A stretch of DNA of 63,501 nucleotides from Elusimicrobiota bacterium (GCA_003151975.1 PLZD01000061.1:4120-67620), one strand, 5' to 3'. Positions 35,545-43,463 are shown, numbered from the stretch's first letter. Program-made: numbers and translations. The notes: generated by a model from the sequence alone, not told the origin.

Positions 35545-36071
35545 TCTCGGTCACGACGGTCCGCCGCCCGGCGCGCACCCTATTCGTTCAGATCTACTTC
35601 GTCGAGATTTTTAAAGGGCTGATGATCACCTTCCGGCACTTCTTCGTCAACCTGGCCAAGCACGCGCTGTACGCCGTCGGCCTGTCGAAGGAGTCCGGCG
35701 CCGTCACGATCCAGTTCCCCGACGTGCCGGCGATGCTGGGCTTGCGCGCGCGCACGCGCCACCGCCTGCTCAAGCGCGAGGACGGCACGCCGCGCTGCAC
35801 GGCCTGCATGTGCTGCGAAACGATCTGTCCCGCCAAGTGCATCCACATCGTGGCCGAGGATTCCCCGGACGTGCGCGTCGAGAAGCGCGCCAAGAGCTTC
35901 GACATCGATCTGGGCTTGTGCGTCTTCTGCGGCTACTGCGTCGAGGCCTGCCCGGTCGACGCGATCCACATGGACGCCAACCGCGTCGAACTCTCGGCCT
36001 ACTCGCGCAAGGACATGATCTGGAACATGCAGGAGCTGCTCGGCGATAAGAAGAAGGAGCCTTCCTCATGA
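35541..36071 (+). CDS. nuoI: NADH-quinone oxidoreductase subunit I
   Basis: 176 residues. Two [4Fe-4S] motifs of the CxxCxxCxxxCP type are present: CTACMCCETICP and CVFCGYCVEACP (clusters N6a and N6b). The N terminus has the amphipathic membrane-contact helix. It is the last complex I gene, and its stop overlaps the start of the diadenylate cyclase gene. Confidence 0.95.
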   Translation: MISVTTVRRPARTLFVQIYFVEIFKGLMITFRHFFVNLAKHALYAVGLSKESGAVTIQFPDVPAMLGLRARTRHRLLKREDGTPRCTACMCCETICPAKCIHIVAEDSPDVRVEKRAKSFDIDLGLCVFCGYCVEACPVDAIHMDANRVELSAYSRKDMIWNMQELLGDKKKEPSS

Positions 36072-36946
36072 TGGGCGGCGTCCTCAAGACCATCGGCATC
36101 GCCGACGTGCTCGACATCGCCTTGGTGTCGACTTTGATCTACGCCCTGCTCGTTTGGTTCAAGCGCACCAAGACCGCGTTCGTGGCGATGGGCCTCTTGA
36201 TGCTTGCCGTCGTCTACACGATCGCGCGCATCATGGGCATGTACATGACCGTTTGGATCTTCCAAGGATTCTTCGCGGTGCTGGTCGTGGCGATCGTCGT
36301 GATTTTTCAGGAAGAAGTGCGCCACATCTTCGAGCGCATCGCGGTCTGGAGCCTGCACGGTGGGGCCAACGAGAGCTCCTCTCCGAAGGAAGTCGAGATT
36401 CTCGTACATTCCGTCGACAATTTTGCGCGCGAGAAGATCGGCGCGCTGATCGTCCTGCACGGCCTCGACCCGCTTGACCGGCACGTCGAGGGCGGCTGGG
36501 AGCTCAACGGCGAGCTCTCCGAGGCGATCCTCGAGAGCATCTTCGACTCGCACTCTCTCGGCCACGACGGCGCCCTGCTCATCGAGCACGGCAAGGTCGC
36601 GCGCTTCGGCTGCCTGCTGCCGCTCTCGAAGGAGTATGCCAAGATGACCAACCTGGGCACGCGGCACACGGCCGCCCTCGGATTGGCCGAGCGCACGGAC
36701 GCCCTTTCGATCGTCGTCAGCGAGGAGAAGGGCACGATCTCGGTGGCCGAGCGCGGCGAGCTCAAGGTCATGCCCGACCTGCAGGCGCTGCAGGACATCG
36801 TCGAGCGCTTCTTCCTCGAGAAAGCTCCCAAGCCCACGGGCGAGAGCCTGGTGGGCTTTTTCACGCACAACACGCGGGAGAAGGCCATCGCGCTCGGCGT
36901 GTCGATCCTGATGTGGCTGTTCTTCATCGGCATCAACCCGCGGTGA
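36068..36946 (+). CDS. cdaA: diadenylate cyclase CdaA (c-di-AMP synthase)
   Basis: 292 residues. Three N-terminal membrane helices are followed by a DAC domain with catalytic motifs HDGALLI and GTRHTAALGLAERTDA (the DGA and RHR-type motifs). It converts two ATP to c-di-AMP at the inner membrane. Unusually, the C terminus ends in a further hydrophobic helix (AIALGVSILMWLFFIGI). It overlaps nuoI by ATGA, so it is translated from the complex I transcript. Confidence 0.93.
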   Translation: MMGGVLKTIGIADVLDIALVSTLIYALLVWFKRTKTAFVAMGLLMLAVVYTIARIMGMYMTVWIFQGFFAVLVVAIVVIFQEEVRHIFERIAVWSLHGGANESSSPKEVEILVHSVDNFAREKIGALIVLHGLDPLDRHVEGGWELNGELSEAILESIFDSHSLGHDGALLIEHGKVARFGCLLPLSKEYAKMTNLGTRHTAALGLAERTDALSIVVSEEKGTISVAERGELKVMPDLQALQDIVERFFLEKAPKPTGESLVGFFTHNTREKAIALGVSILMWLFFIGINPR

Positions 36947-37989
36947 AGACCTCCTTTCACGCGGCGCGGCTCATCAGCCTGCTCACCAAGCGCGGCAAGG
37001 AGCTCAGCCCGCTCACCATCCTGACGCACGACCATCCCGATCCCGACGCGCTGGCTTCCGCGTGGGCCTTGGCGCATCTCGCGCAGGGCCTGGGCAAGAT
37101 CCGCGCGCGGATCGTCTACGGCGGGATCATCGGCCGCGCGGAGAACCGGCTCATGGCCGAGCGCCTGCTCATCCCTGCGCATCCCCTGCGCAAAGGAGAG
37201 CTTCGCGAGGCCGCCCACGTGGCCCTCGTCGACACTCAGCCGCCCTTCCGCAATAACCGCTTCTCGCCGCGGGGCAAGCCCGACCTCATCATCGACCACC
37301 ATCCCCGCCACCCTGAAACTCAGGCGGATTTTGCGCTAATCGACGAGAGCGCGGGCGCCACCACGACGATGCTCGGCGAAGCCCTGCGCGCCTCGGGCCT
37401 CAAGGTCCCCCAGAAGCTCGCGACCGCGATCGTCTACGGCATCGGCTCCGAGACGCAGAACCTCGGCCGCGAGGCCACGCCGCGGGACATGGCGGTCTAC
37501 CAGGCTTTCTGGCCCAAGGCCAACATGAAAAGCCTTTGGAAGATTTCCTTCCCGCGCCGCTCGGCGAATTTCTTCGCCGACCTCGCTCGCGGGATACGCC
37601 ATGCCTTCACCGCGCGCAACGTAATCGGCGTCCACCTTGGGAACTTGCGGACGCCGGACCGCGTCGCGCAGATCGCCGACTTCCTGCTGACCCACGAGAA
37701 GATCTCCTGGTCTATCGTCACCGGCCGCTACATGGGACGCCTGCACGTTTCCCTTCGTACCTCGGACCCAGGAGGCGACGCGGGTCGCCTGCTCAAGCGC
37801 CTGCTCGGCGGCGGCAACCGCGGCGGCGGGCACGCGATGATGGCCGGCGGCTCCGTCGAGATCGGCCTCGACAAGCTCGAGGTCGACTGGCGGCGCGCCG
37901 AGGAGAAGATCGTCGCCGCTTTCCTAAATAGCCAGGGCATCAAGGACGCCGCTTCGCGCGTTTATCCGTTCCGGGCCGGATCGCTCTAG
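36943..37989 (+). CDS. DHH/DHHA1 phosphodiesterase, probable c-di-AMP or nanoRNA hydrolase
   Basis: 348 residues, GTG start overlapping cdaA. DHH motifs are ILTHDHPDPDALASAWALAH, VALVDTQPP and DLIIDHHPRH. The DHHA1 domain ends with GGGNRGGGHAMMAGG. There are no membrane helices or PAS domain, so it resembles stand-alone NrnA/DhhP proteins rather than GdpP. Its position right after cdaA suggests it removes c-di-AMP or its pApA product. That pairing is inference from context. Confidence 0.88.
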   Translation: MKTSFHAARLISLLTKRGKELSPLTILTHDHPDPDALASAWALAHLAQGLGKIRARIVYGGIIGRAENRLMAERLLIPAHPLRKGELREAAHVALVDTQPPFRNNRFSPRGKPDLIIDHHPRHPETQADFALIDESAGATTTMLGEALRASGLKVPQKLATAIVYGIGSETQNLGREATPRDMAVYQAFWPKANMKSLWKISFPRRSANFFADLARGIRHAFTARNVIGVHLGNLRTPDRVAQIADFLLTHEKISWSIVTGRYMGRLHVSLRTSDPGGDAGRLLKRLLGGGNRGGGHAMMAGGSVEIGLDKLEVDWRRAEEKIVAAFLNSQGIKDAASRVYPFRAGSL

Positions 37990-38495
37990 TGCGCGCGTCG
38001 CGGCTCGCGTTGGCCGCCGTTCTTCTTGGAGCGGCCTGCAAGTCGCATCCGCGCGGCCAGGCTCCCGAGGTCTCCGTTCCCGTCCTGCTTCAAGCGCCGA
38101 TGACCTCGCTCGGCTCTTTGAAAGAACTCAAGGGCGACGCCGTCGTGCTGGAATTCTGGGCGACGTGGTGCGGGCCCTGCGTCGAAGGTATCCCGGCGAT
38201 GAACAAGATGGTCGAGGCCTTCAAAGACCGGCCCGTGCGCTTTATTTCGGTGAGCAACGAGAACCGCGAGAAAGTGGAGGCCTTCCTGCAGAAGCACGAG
38301 ATGAAGGCCTGGATCGGCATCGACAACGAAGCCGCCTCCGAGCGGGCTTTCGGCGTGCACGGCATCCCCGCGATTTTTGTGATCGACCAGTACGGCCGAA
38401 TCTGGCACAACGTCTCGCCGAGCTTTTTCTACAAGTCCGACGTCGAGGACGCCATCAACGCCAAGCCGCCCGAAGCGAGCGCGCCCCGGTCTTAG
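37989..38495 (+). CDS. thioredoxin-like lipoprotein (TlpA/ResA family)
   Basis: 168 residues, GTG start sharing a base with the previous stop. A lipoprotein signal ends in LLGAAC. The redox motif WATWCGPC sits in EFWATWCGPCVEGIPAMNKM, and a cis-Pro is found in HGIPAIFVID. It is a membrane-anchored periplasmic thiol-disulfide reductase, possibly for cytochrome or envelope protein maturation. It is the last gene of the 16-gene nuo unit. Confidence 0.88.
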   Translation: MRASRLALAAVLLGAACKSHPRGQAPEVSVPVLLQAPMTSLGSLKELKGDAVVLEFWATWCGPCVEGIPAMNKMVEAFKDRPVRFISVSNENREKVEAFLQKHEMKAWIGIDNEAASERAFGVHGIPAIFVIDQYGRIWHNVSPSFFYKSDVEDAINAKPPEASAPRS

Positions 38496-38503
38496 TCGCC
38501 TCG

Positions 38504-38593
38504 TTGGTTCGTTGCTTTAAAGCAACGGAGATCAAATTAGATGCGGTGTATTGCGCAGAAGCGCCCGTGTGTTGCTTTAGAGCAACGAACCAA
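38504..38593. repeat. inverted repeat with nested palindromes between tlpA-like and etf genes
   Basis: Two 23-bp arms (38504-38526 and 38571-38593) are inverted copies with one mismatch, 44 bases apart. Each arm contains a 16-bp palindrome, GTTGCTTTAAAGCAAC on the left and GTTGCTTTAGAGCAAC on the right. It lies in the gap between convergent units, so it could be a two-way transcript end or a small mobile repeat. Confidence 0.75.
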
Positions 38594-38617
38594 GGCTAGA
38601 CATCCGCACCCAGCGGC

Positions 38618-38878
38618 TTAGCGCAGGATGCGCTTATAGAGGAAGGCCGCGGTCAGAACGCCGATGATGCTGAGCAGGTTGAAGTGGAAGATGCAGCCGA
38701 AGGTCAGGTCCACGATGCGCAAGTCCAGATTGGTCGGGTGCAGGCCGGCCGAAATGTCGTTGGCCAGAAGGTCGTGGACCTTGCCCGAGGGCGCTATCGC
38801 CCCGATGAACTTGCCCAGGAATGATCCGAGCACGGCGCCCGCGACGATGACGGCCGCGACCTCGAACCAGGACTTCAA
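38618..38878 (-). CDS. small membrane protein, DUF4321-like
   Basis: 86 residues from a TTG that overlaps the etfA stop (TTGA). Two hydrophobic helices (WFEVAAVIVAGAVLGSFLGK and IIGVLTAAFLYKRIL) flank the DLRIVDLTFGCIFHFNLLS segment, the typical shape of DUF4321 proteins. Function unknown. It is the last gene of the etf transcript. Confidence 0.7.
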   Translation of the reverse strand: MKSWFEVAAVIVAGAVLGSFLGKFIGAIAPSGKVHDLLANDISAGLHPTNLDLRIVDLTFGCIFHFNLLSIIGVLTAAFLYKRILR

Positions 38879-39870
38879 GCGGCGGCGGCGCCCTTGCGGG
38901 CCTTGATCTCGGCCGTGATCAGCGGCAGCAGCTCGTTGGCGTCGCCTTGGATGGCGATCGAGGCCATCTGCATCATGGGGCACTCCGGATCGGGATTGAT
39001 CGCGACAATCGTTCCCGACGAGGACATGCCGGCCAAGTGCTGGATCTGGCCGGATATGCCGCAAGCGATGTAGAGCTTAGGGCGCACCGTGCGGCCGGTC
39101 AGGCCGACCTGGTGGCGATACGGGATCCAGCCCGAATCGACGACGGCGCGCGAGGCGCCAACGGCCGCGCCGATGGCGTGCGCGAGATCGCGGATGGCCT
39201 TGAAGCCGTCGGCGTTGCCCAAGCCCCGTCCGCCGGAGACGATCTTCTCGGCGGCGCCGAGGTCGACTTCGTTGGATTCTTCGGCCTGAAAGCTGACGAA
39301 CTCGATCCGGGCGAAGCCGGGGTTGAAGGCGACGGAGACGGTCTCGCCGGTGCGGCCGGCCTGCTTTTCGGCGCGCGGGTAGGTCATCGGCTGAACCGTG
39401 GCGATCTGCGTGGCGGAGGCGAACTGGACCTCGGAGATGATGTTGCCCGAGAATTGCGCGCGCTTGGCCTTCAGGCCCGTGCCGTTCTGGTAGACTTCGG
39501 TGGCGTCGGCGGCCAAGCCGGCCTTAAGCTTGACGGTGAGCCTGGCGCCGAGCGACTTGCCGGCGACGGTGGCCGCGATGAGGACCTTGCCGAATTTTTC
39601 CTTCTCGACGAGCTCGGCGACGGCTTTGGCGTGCAGCTCGTCGTTGAAGTTCTCCAAGGACGCGTGCTCGATGACGAAGACCTTGTCGGCGCCGCGCTCG
39701 ATGAACTCTTTGGCGTAGTCAGAGACTTTCGATCCGAGCACGACGGCGGCCAGCGGTTCCTTGAGCGTGTCGGCCAGCGCCCGGCCCGCGGTCAAAAGTT
39801 CGTACGCGGCGGGGATGAGCTTGCCGCGCTGGGTGAGGCCTACGACGAGGATGCCTTTGTTGGATTCCAT
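38875..39870 (-). CDS. etfA: electron transfer flavoprotein alpha subunit
   Basis: 331 residues. The C-terminal FAD domain is conserved: SGGRGLGNADGFKAIRDLAH, VVDSGWIPYRHQVGLTGRTV and LYIACGISGQIQHLAGMSSS followed by AINPDPECPM. Together with EtfB it carries electrons from flavin dehydrogenases towards the quinone pool. No ETF dehydrogenase or acyl-CoA dehydrogenase gene is in the window, so the partner is elsewhere. Confidence 0.95.
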   Translation of the reverse strand: MESNKGILVVGLTQRGKLIPAAYELLTAGRALADTLKEPLAAVVLGSKVSDYAKEFIERGADKVFVIEHASLENFNDELHAKAVAELVEKEKFGKVLIAATVAGKSLGARLTVKLKAGLAADATEVYQNGTGLKAKRAQFSGNIISEVQFASATQIATVQPMTYPRAEKQAGRTGETVSVAFNPGFARIEFVSFQAEESNEVDLGAAEKIVSGGRGLGNADGFKAIRDLAHAIGAAVGASRAVVDSGWIPYRHQVGLTGRTVRPKLYIACGISGQIQHLAGMSSSGTIVAINPDPECPMMQMASIAIQGDANELLPLITAEIKARKGAAAA

Positions 39871-39874
39871 GGTA

Positions 39875-40678
39875 TTAAATGAGCTTCCTTTCGATGAGGA
39901 TGTCGACGAGCTTCTTGGCCTTCTCCGCCGCGCTGGCTCCTTCCACCTTCATTCCCGCGGGGCGGGCCGGAGGGGTCGAGCACTTCGCGACGAGACTAGG
40001 GGCGAGCTCGGAAAGTTGTGCGGCGTTGAGGCCGAGGTCGGACGCGGTCCACTTCGGCACGGCCGCTTTCTTGGCGGCCATCTTGCCTTTGAGCGAGGGC
40101 AGGCGCGGCTCGTTGATCTCCTTGGTCGTGGAGAGGCAGGCCGGGAGCGTCACCTTGAGCACGTCGGTGCCGTCTTCCATCATGCGCCAGACGACGGCGA
40201 TCTTGTCGTCGATCGAATCGATCTTCTTGACCGAGACGACGCCGGGCCAGTCCAGCCAGGCCGCGGTCTCGGCGCCGACCATGCCGGAGTTGCCGTCGTT
40301 GGTGTTCTTGCCGAAGAGCACTATCGTGACGGGCTTCTCGGCGTTGAGCTTCTTGATGGCGGCGGCGAGCGCGAAGCTCGCCGAATACGCGTTGTCGCCG
40401 TCGAACTCGGGGCCCGAGACGATGACGCCGGCGTCGATGCCGCGCGAGATCGCGTCGCGCACCACGCTTTCCGAAGAATCTGGACCTACGGTCAAGGCCG
40501 TGGCCGTCGAGCCGGGGATGCGCTCCTTCAAGCGCACGGCCTCTTCGACCGCGTACTCGTCGAAGGGATTCATCGCGTAGACGAGGCCCGAGCTCTTGAT
40601 CTTGCCGGTCGCGGGGTCGACGCTGACGTTGGTCGTGGTGGGAGTGTTCTTGACGCAGACGACGATGTTCAGTGACAT
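39875..40678 (-). CDS. etfB: electron transfer flavoprotein beta subunit
   Basis: 267 residues. AMP-binding ETF-beta features are IVVCVKNTP, INPFDEYAVEEAVRLKE-like sequence (MNPFDEYAVEEAVRLKER) and VLFGKNTNDGNSGMVGAETA. A GGAG Shine-Dalgarno precedes the ATG. Four bases separate it from etfA. The tRNA-Tyr gene lies 20 bases upstream of its start on the same strand. Confidence 0.95.
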   Translation of the reverse strand: MSLNIVVCVKNTPTTTNVSVDPATGKIKSSGLVYAMNPFDEYAVEEAVRLKERIPGSTATALTVGPDSSESVVRDAISRGIDAGVIVSGPEFDGDNAYSASFALAAAIKKLNAEKPVTIVLFGKNTNDGNSGMVGAETAAWLDWPGVVSVKKIDSIDDKIAVVWRMMEDGTDVLKVTLPACLSTTKEINEPRLPSLKGKMAAKKAAVPKWTASDLGLNAAQLSELAPSLVAKCSTPPARPAGMKVEGASAAEKAKKLVDILIERKLI

Positions 40679-40698
40679 AGGCGCTCCGTGAATTAAAC

Positions 40699-40785
40699 TG
40701 GTGGATGGGACAGGATTCGAACCTGTGTAGGGCAGGGCCCGACGGTTTTACAGACCGTTGCTTTTGACCGCTCAGCCACCCATCC
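40699..40785 (-). tRNA. tRNA-Tyr(GTA), hybrid gene at the left end of the putative island
   Basis: Class II tRNA, 87 nt with encoded CCA. Acceptor GGATGGG/CCCATCC with discriminator A, anticodon arm ACGGT-CTGTAAA-ACCGT with GTA at 40751-40749, long variable arm and GGTTCGAATCC. Nucleotides 1-42 (40785-40744) are repeated exactly at 52801-52842. The gene is complete and should be functional, but its present upstream region appears to be island DNA. Confidence 0.97.
40744..40785. repeat. att-like direct repeat, left copy (inside tRNA-Tyr)
   Basis: Identical over 42 bases to 52801-52842; the flanking bases differ on both sides. It covers tRNA nucleotides 1-42, including the anticodon loop. Confidence 0.9.
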
Positions 40786-40886
40786 TGATTCAAAATCCGT
40801 CGATTCTTATTGCAGAATTTACGGATCGAAAATCCGCCTCGTCGGAAGCAACGGTCTTTTCCGCCGCTGCTTTTCCGAGGCGATTC

Positions 40887-40916
40887 ATTCTAGCAAAACT
40901 GGCGCGCGAATGTCAT
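40887..40916 (-). promoter_or_regulatory. candidate island-borne promoter now driving tRNA-Tyr
   Basis: ATGACA (40916-40911), 18-base spacer, TAGAAT (40892-40887) on the minus strand, about 95 bases upstream of the tRNA 5' end. The leader would contain a CGCCTCG/CGAGGCG stem and an inverted 12-base piece of the att core (40846-40857). Confidence 0.45.
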
Positions 40917-40993
40917 CCGCGTTTTCTCGACGAGAAAATCAGATCGAGTGCTATCGATCCTTCGAATTTTTCTCCGGAAGGCTCACGCTTTTG

Positions 40994-41017
40994 GTGTCCA
41001 CGGAGTGGACACTTTTT
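40994..41017 (+). terminator. intrinsic terminator-like hairpin in the left non-coding end of the island
   Basis: GTGTCCAC-GGA-GTGGACAC (40994-41012) followed by TTTTT. The stretch 40786-41111 has no gene; it holds this hairpin, the 21-bp inverted repeat overlapping it, and the tRNA promoter. Confidence 0.5.
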
Positions 41018-41056
41018 GGACACGCTTCGCGGTTGGTGTCCAAAAAGCGTCCACTC
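41003..41056. repeat. 21-bp inverted repeat, island left end
   Basis: Arms 41003-41023 and 41036-41056 are inverted copies with one mismatch. The motif GTGTCCAAAAAGYGTCCA recurs as a direct copy at 52649-52669 near the right end. Confidence 0.75.
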
Positions 41057-41111
41057 TGAATCCGCCGGGGGAAACTACGGAGTCTTTGCCGCTCATAGTA
41101 GGAACAGACCC

Positions 41112-41140
41112 TTGACAAATGGTAGTATTATGCTACCATT
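41112..41140 (+). promoter_or_regulatory. promoter and operator of the ParD-like/zeta pair
   Basis: TTGACA (41112-41117), 16-base spacer, TACCAT (41134-41139), with the ATG six bases on. An inverted repeat AATGGTAG-N7-CTACCATT (41118-41140) fills the spacer and -10, a classic position for autorepression by an antitoxin. Confidence 0.7.
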
Positions 41141-41145
41141 GGAGT

Positions 41146-41514
41146 ATGGGACAACCGGTCAAGATCGCGGACGATCTGATGCTCGACGCGCGGATGATGA
41201 GCAAGATAGGGCATCGCTCCATTACCGGCCAGATCGAGTTCTGGGCGCATTTGGGCGAAGCTCTCGAGCCGTTGCTGCAGGGTACGCACGTTCTTGCTCT
41301 GATGAGGTCCCGGTCGGCCAAGCCGTTGTCCGCTTGCCTTGAGTCCGTTGATTCACCCGAGGGCCGCCGGCGGGTCGCCGACCATCTGAAGAGCCTGCCG
41401 TTCCCGCATTATGAGCCGGCACCGGCCCGGCCCGGCCTCCTCGTGCGTACCGAAGCGGACGGCACGAAAACGGTGGGGCGATTCGTCCGCCGCCGGTTCA
41501 CGGCCGTAGGTTGA
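41146..41514 (+). CDS. ParD-like antitoxin
   Basis: 122 residues. The N-terminal MGQPVKIADDLMLDARMMSK, then SITGQIEFWAHLGEALEPLL, matches the ParD-like (ribbon-helix-helix type) antitoxin family. The C-terminal part is basic and Pro-rich (YEPAPARPGLLVR). I start at ATG 41146, which the promoter geometry supports as leaderless; the longer frame to 41119 would begin upstream of the predicted +1. The next gene starts at a TTG overlapping this stop (TTGA), giving coupled antitoxin-toxin translation. It probably represses its own promoter through the inverted repeat. Confidence 0.8.
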   Translation: MGQPVKIADDLMLDARMMSKIGHRSITGQIEFWAHLGEALEPLLQGTHVLALMRSRSAKPLSACLESVDSPEGRRRVADHLKSLPFPHYEPAPARPGLLVRTEADGTKTVGRFVRRRFTAVG

Positions 41515-42092
41515 AGTCCATTCCTGAGCTTGAGAAGCGGCCCGTCCTCGTGGCCGTCGCGGGTCCAAATGGAGCCGGCAAAACCACCTTCTATCACGCT
41601 CACATCGCCCCGGCCGCGCTCAGATACGTAAGCGCCGACGTCCTGGCGCGCGAGCTGGACATGGACGCGTATGCCGCGGCGAAGGCAGCCGACATTCTGC
41701 GGCGCGCCCTGCTCAAGCAAAAAGAGAGCTTCGCTTTCGAGACCGTCTTCTCGGACCCGGTCGGCGACAAGCTGAAGTTCCTCGTGGAAGCCGTGGCCGC
41801 GGGCTATACGGTCGTGCTCTGCTTTATCGGCCTCGATGATGCGCGACTCTCTGAGGAGCGCGTCGCGATGCGGGTCTCTCAAGGCGGCCATGACGTTCCC
41901 ACGGAGAAGCTGAAGGCACGTTTTCCTCGAACGATGGCCAACCTCAAGGCCGCCATCGCCGCGCTGCCGCTGGTTTATGTCTTCGATAACAGCGACTTGC
42001 GCAGGCCCTTTCGAAAAGTCGCTACCTTTAGAGATGGCCGGCCCGCGGAGAAGATCAAAGCGGCGCCGAAGTGGTTCAAGGGCGTGGTTTAA
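41511..42092 (+). CDS. zeta-toxin-like P-loop kinase
   Basis: 193 residues. Walker A is VAGPNGAGKTTFYH, followed by SADVLARELDMDAYAAAKAA and FAFETVFSDP, the pattern of short zeta-toxin/UDP-sugar-kinase-like proteins. Known zeta toxins phosphorylate UDP-N-acetylglucosamine and block wall synthesis; whether this short form does so is unproved. It starts with TTG overlapping the antitoxin stop. Confidence 0.82.
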   Translation: MKSIPELEKRPVLVAVAGPNGAGKTTFYHAHIAPAALRYVSADVLARELDMDAYAAAKAADILRRALLKQKESFAFETVFSDPVGDKLKFLVEAVAAGYTVVLCFIGLDDARLSEERVAMRVSQGGHDVPTEKLKARFPRTMANLKAAIAALPLVYVFDNSDLRRPFRKVATFRDGRPAEKIKAAPKWFKGVV

Positions 42093-42163
42093 GCTCCTTG
42101 ACTAGAGACTGAATTCTTGTCGCTTCCTGTTGCGCAAGCGGGCCTGATCGGGGCTCGTCTAGT

Positions 42164-42517
42164 TTAAGAAGTAGGCGAGGGGGTTTCGGTCTCTGCCTGA
42201 GGCGCTTCAACAGGAGTCTCCGGCTCAAGTGCAACCGGCCGTTGGGTTCTTGACTTGCCTGCCGCCTTCTTCTTCGTGACCGACTTTCGCTTAAGTTTGG
42301 GGTTCGCCTTGGACAGGGTGAGTTTCGCCAGGAGCTCATCGGCCGCCTCTCTAACCGCCGCCGCTTCCTTGCGTGTCGCCTTAGCCGCCTTCTTCGCTTG
42401 CTTGGCGACTTTTTTCGCTCTCTTGTAATCCGCTCTGGCCTTGCGCGCCTTGGCTTCGGCTAATTCTGCTTGCGCCTTAGCTTTCTCTGCCGCTTCTTGG
42501 GTTACCTTCGTGTTCAT
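42164..42517 (-). CDS. Lys/Ala-rich small protein, histone H1-like composition
   Basis: 117 residues. The first 65 form a long, highly charged helix (KAKAQAELAEAKARKARADY, KRAKKVAKQAKKAAKATRKE), then a basic stretch (KSVTKKKAAGKSRTQR) and a Pro/Glu-rich tail. There is a good GAGGAG Shine-Dalgarno before the ATG. It could bind nucleic acid, but low complexity makes family assignment unsafe. It is transcribed away from the neighbouring membrane protein gene. Confidence 0.6.
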   Translation of the reverse strand: MNTKVTQEAAEKAKAQAELAEAKARKARADYKRAKKVAKQAKKAAKATRKEAAAVREAADELLAKLTLSKANPKLKRKSVTKKKAAGKSRTQRPVALEPETPVEAPQAETETPSPTS

Positions 42518-42598
42518 GCCGGATATCTCCTCAAGGAATCATATTTTAGCAAATCCTCTTCGACGCCTCCCACGCCAAAGCGCCGTAGTCCTTTACAG

Positions 42599-42604
42599 TA
42601 TAAT
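42599..42604 (+). promoter_or_regulatory. TATAAT -10 box six bases before the next start
   Basis: Perfect TATAAT at 42599-42604, then six bases, then GTG at 42611. The -35 region is not conserved. Confidence 0.5.
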
Positions 42605-42610
42605 CTCTGC

Positions 42611-43432
42611 GTGAACACAGCAGTGGACTCCCCGATCGTGATGTTTTGGTGGCGAGGCCTCTCTACCGTCGCTGTGCTCAACATCGTCTTGTGGTGTCTC
42701 TGCGTGAGGGCGTACTTGCGCGAGAAGGAATCTCTCTCGCCCCAGGCCCGCGATTTCCGGTTCAAACAACTGATCCTTTGCGCGGGCTTCGTCTTCGGCT
42801 GCGCCTCCCGGTCGTTCGTGCCGCGGGCGGACGTGCAGCGCATCGTCCTGCTCGATTCATGGCTCTCCAGCGTGGCTATCGGCCGCTCGGTGGCGACCGT
42901 CGCCGAACTCTGCTTCATGGCCCAGGCCGCCCTGCTGCTGCGCGACGCAGCAGGCTCCGCGGGGCTGGCGGTCTCCGTTCTGATCTCCCGGCTCGTCGTG
43001 CCTTTCATCGCGGTGGCCGAGGTTTGCTCCTGGTATGCCACCTTGACGACCAACTACATCGGAAACGCCTGCGAAGAGTCGATCTGGGTGCTTTGCGGCG
43101 CGCTGCTCTTCATCGGCGCCTTGCCGCTGTGGCGCCGGAGCGGCGCGCGCTTGAAGAAGTTTCTCGCGGTGCCTTTCGTGTTCGCTCCGTGCTATCTCGC
43201 GTTCATGTGTCTCGTCGACGTGCCAATGTATGTCACGCGCTGGCGCGCCGACCTCGCGCAGGGACGCGTCTACTTCACGCTCGCCGATGGCGTCCACGAC
43301 GTCATGCACCGCTGGGTCGTCACGCGCAGCTTGGAGGATTGGCGCACCGAGTTCCCCTGGATGACCTTGTATTTCAGCGTCGCCGTCTGGGTCAGCCTCG
43401 CCATGACGCGCGCCCCGCGCGAAGAGTCTTAG
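42611..43432 (+). CDS. polytopic membrane protein of unknown function
   Basis: 273 residues with about seven hydrophobic helices (GLSTVAVLNIVLWCLCVRAY, AVSVLISRLVVPFIAVAEVC, WMTLYFSVAVWVSLAM). Polar, conserved-looking loops include SFVPRADVQRIVLLDSWLSS, NYIGNACEESIWVLCG and the C-terminal DVMHRWVVTRSLEDWRTEFP, suggesting a binding or catalytic pocket. The GTG start is chosen from the TATAAT box six bases upstream; the longer frame extends to 42470 across the divergent promoter region. I do not recognise the family. Confidence 0.6.
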   Translation: MNTAVDSPIVMFWWRGLSTVAVLNIVLWCLCVRAYLREKESLSPQARDFRFKQLILCAGFVFGCASRSFVPRADVQRIVLLDSWLSSVAIGRSVATVAELCFMAQAALLLRDAAGSAGLAVSVLISRLVVPFIAVAEVCSWYATLTTNYIGNACEESIWVLCGALLFIGALPLWRRSGARLKKFLAVPFVFAPCYLAFMCLVDVPMYVTRWRADLAQGRVYFTLADGVHDVMHRWVVTRSLEDWRTEFPWMTLYFSVAVWVSLAMTRAPREES

Positions 43433-43463
43433 CCGTCGAGCTAGCCGTCCCAGAAGCTGTTGC

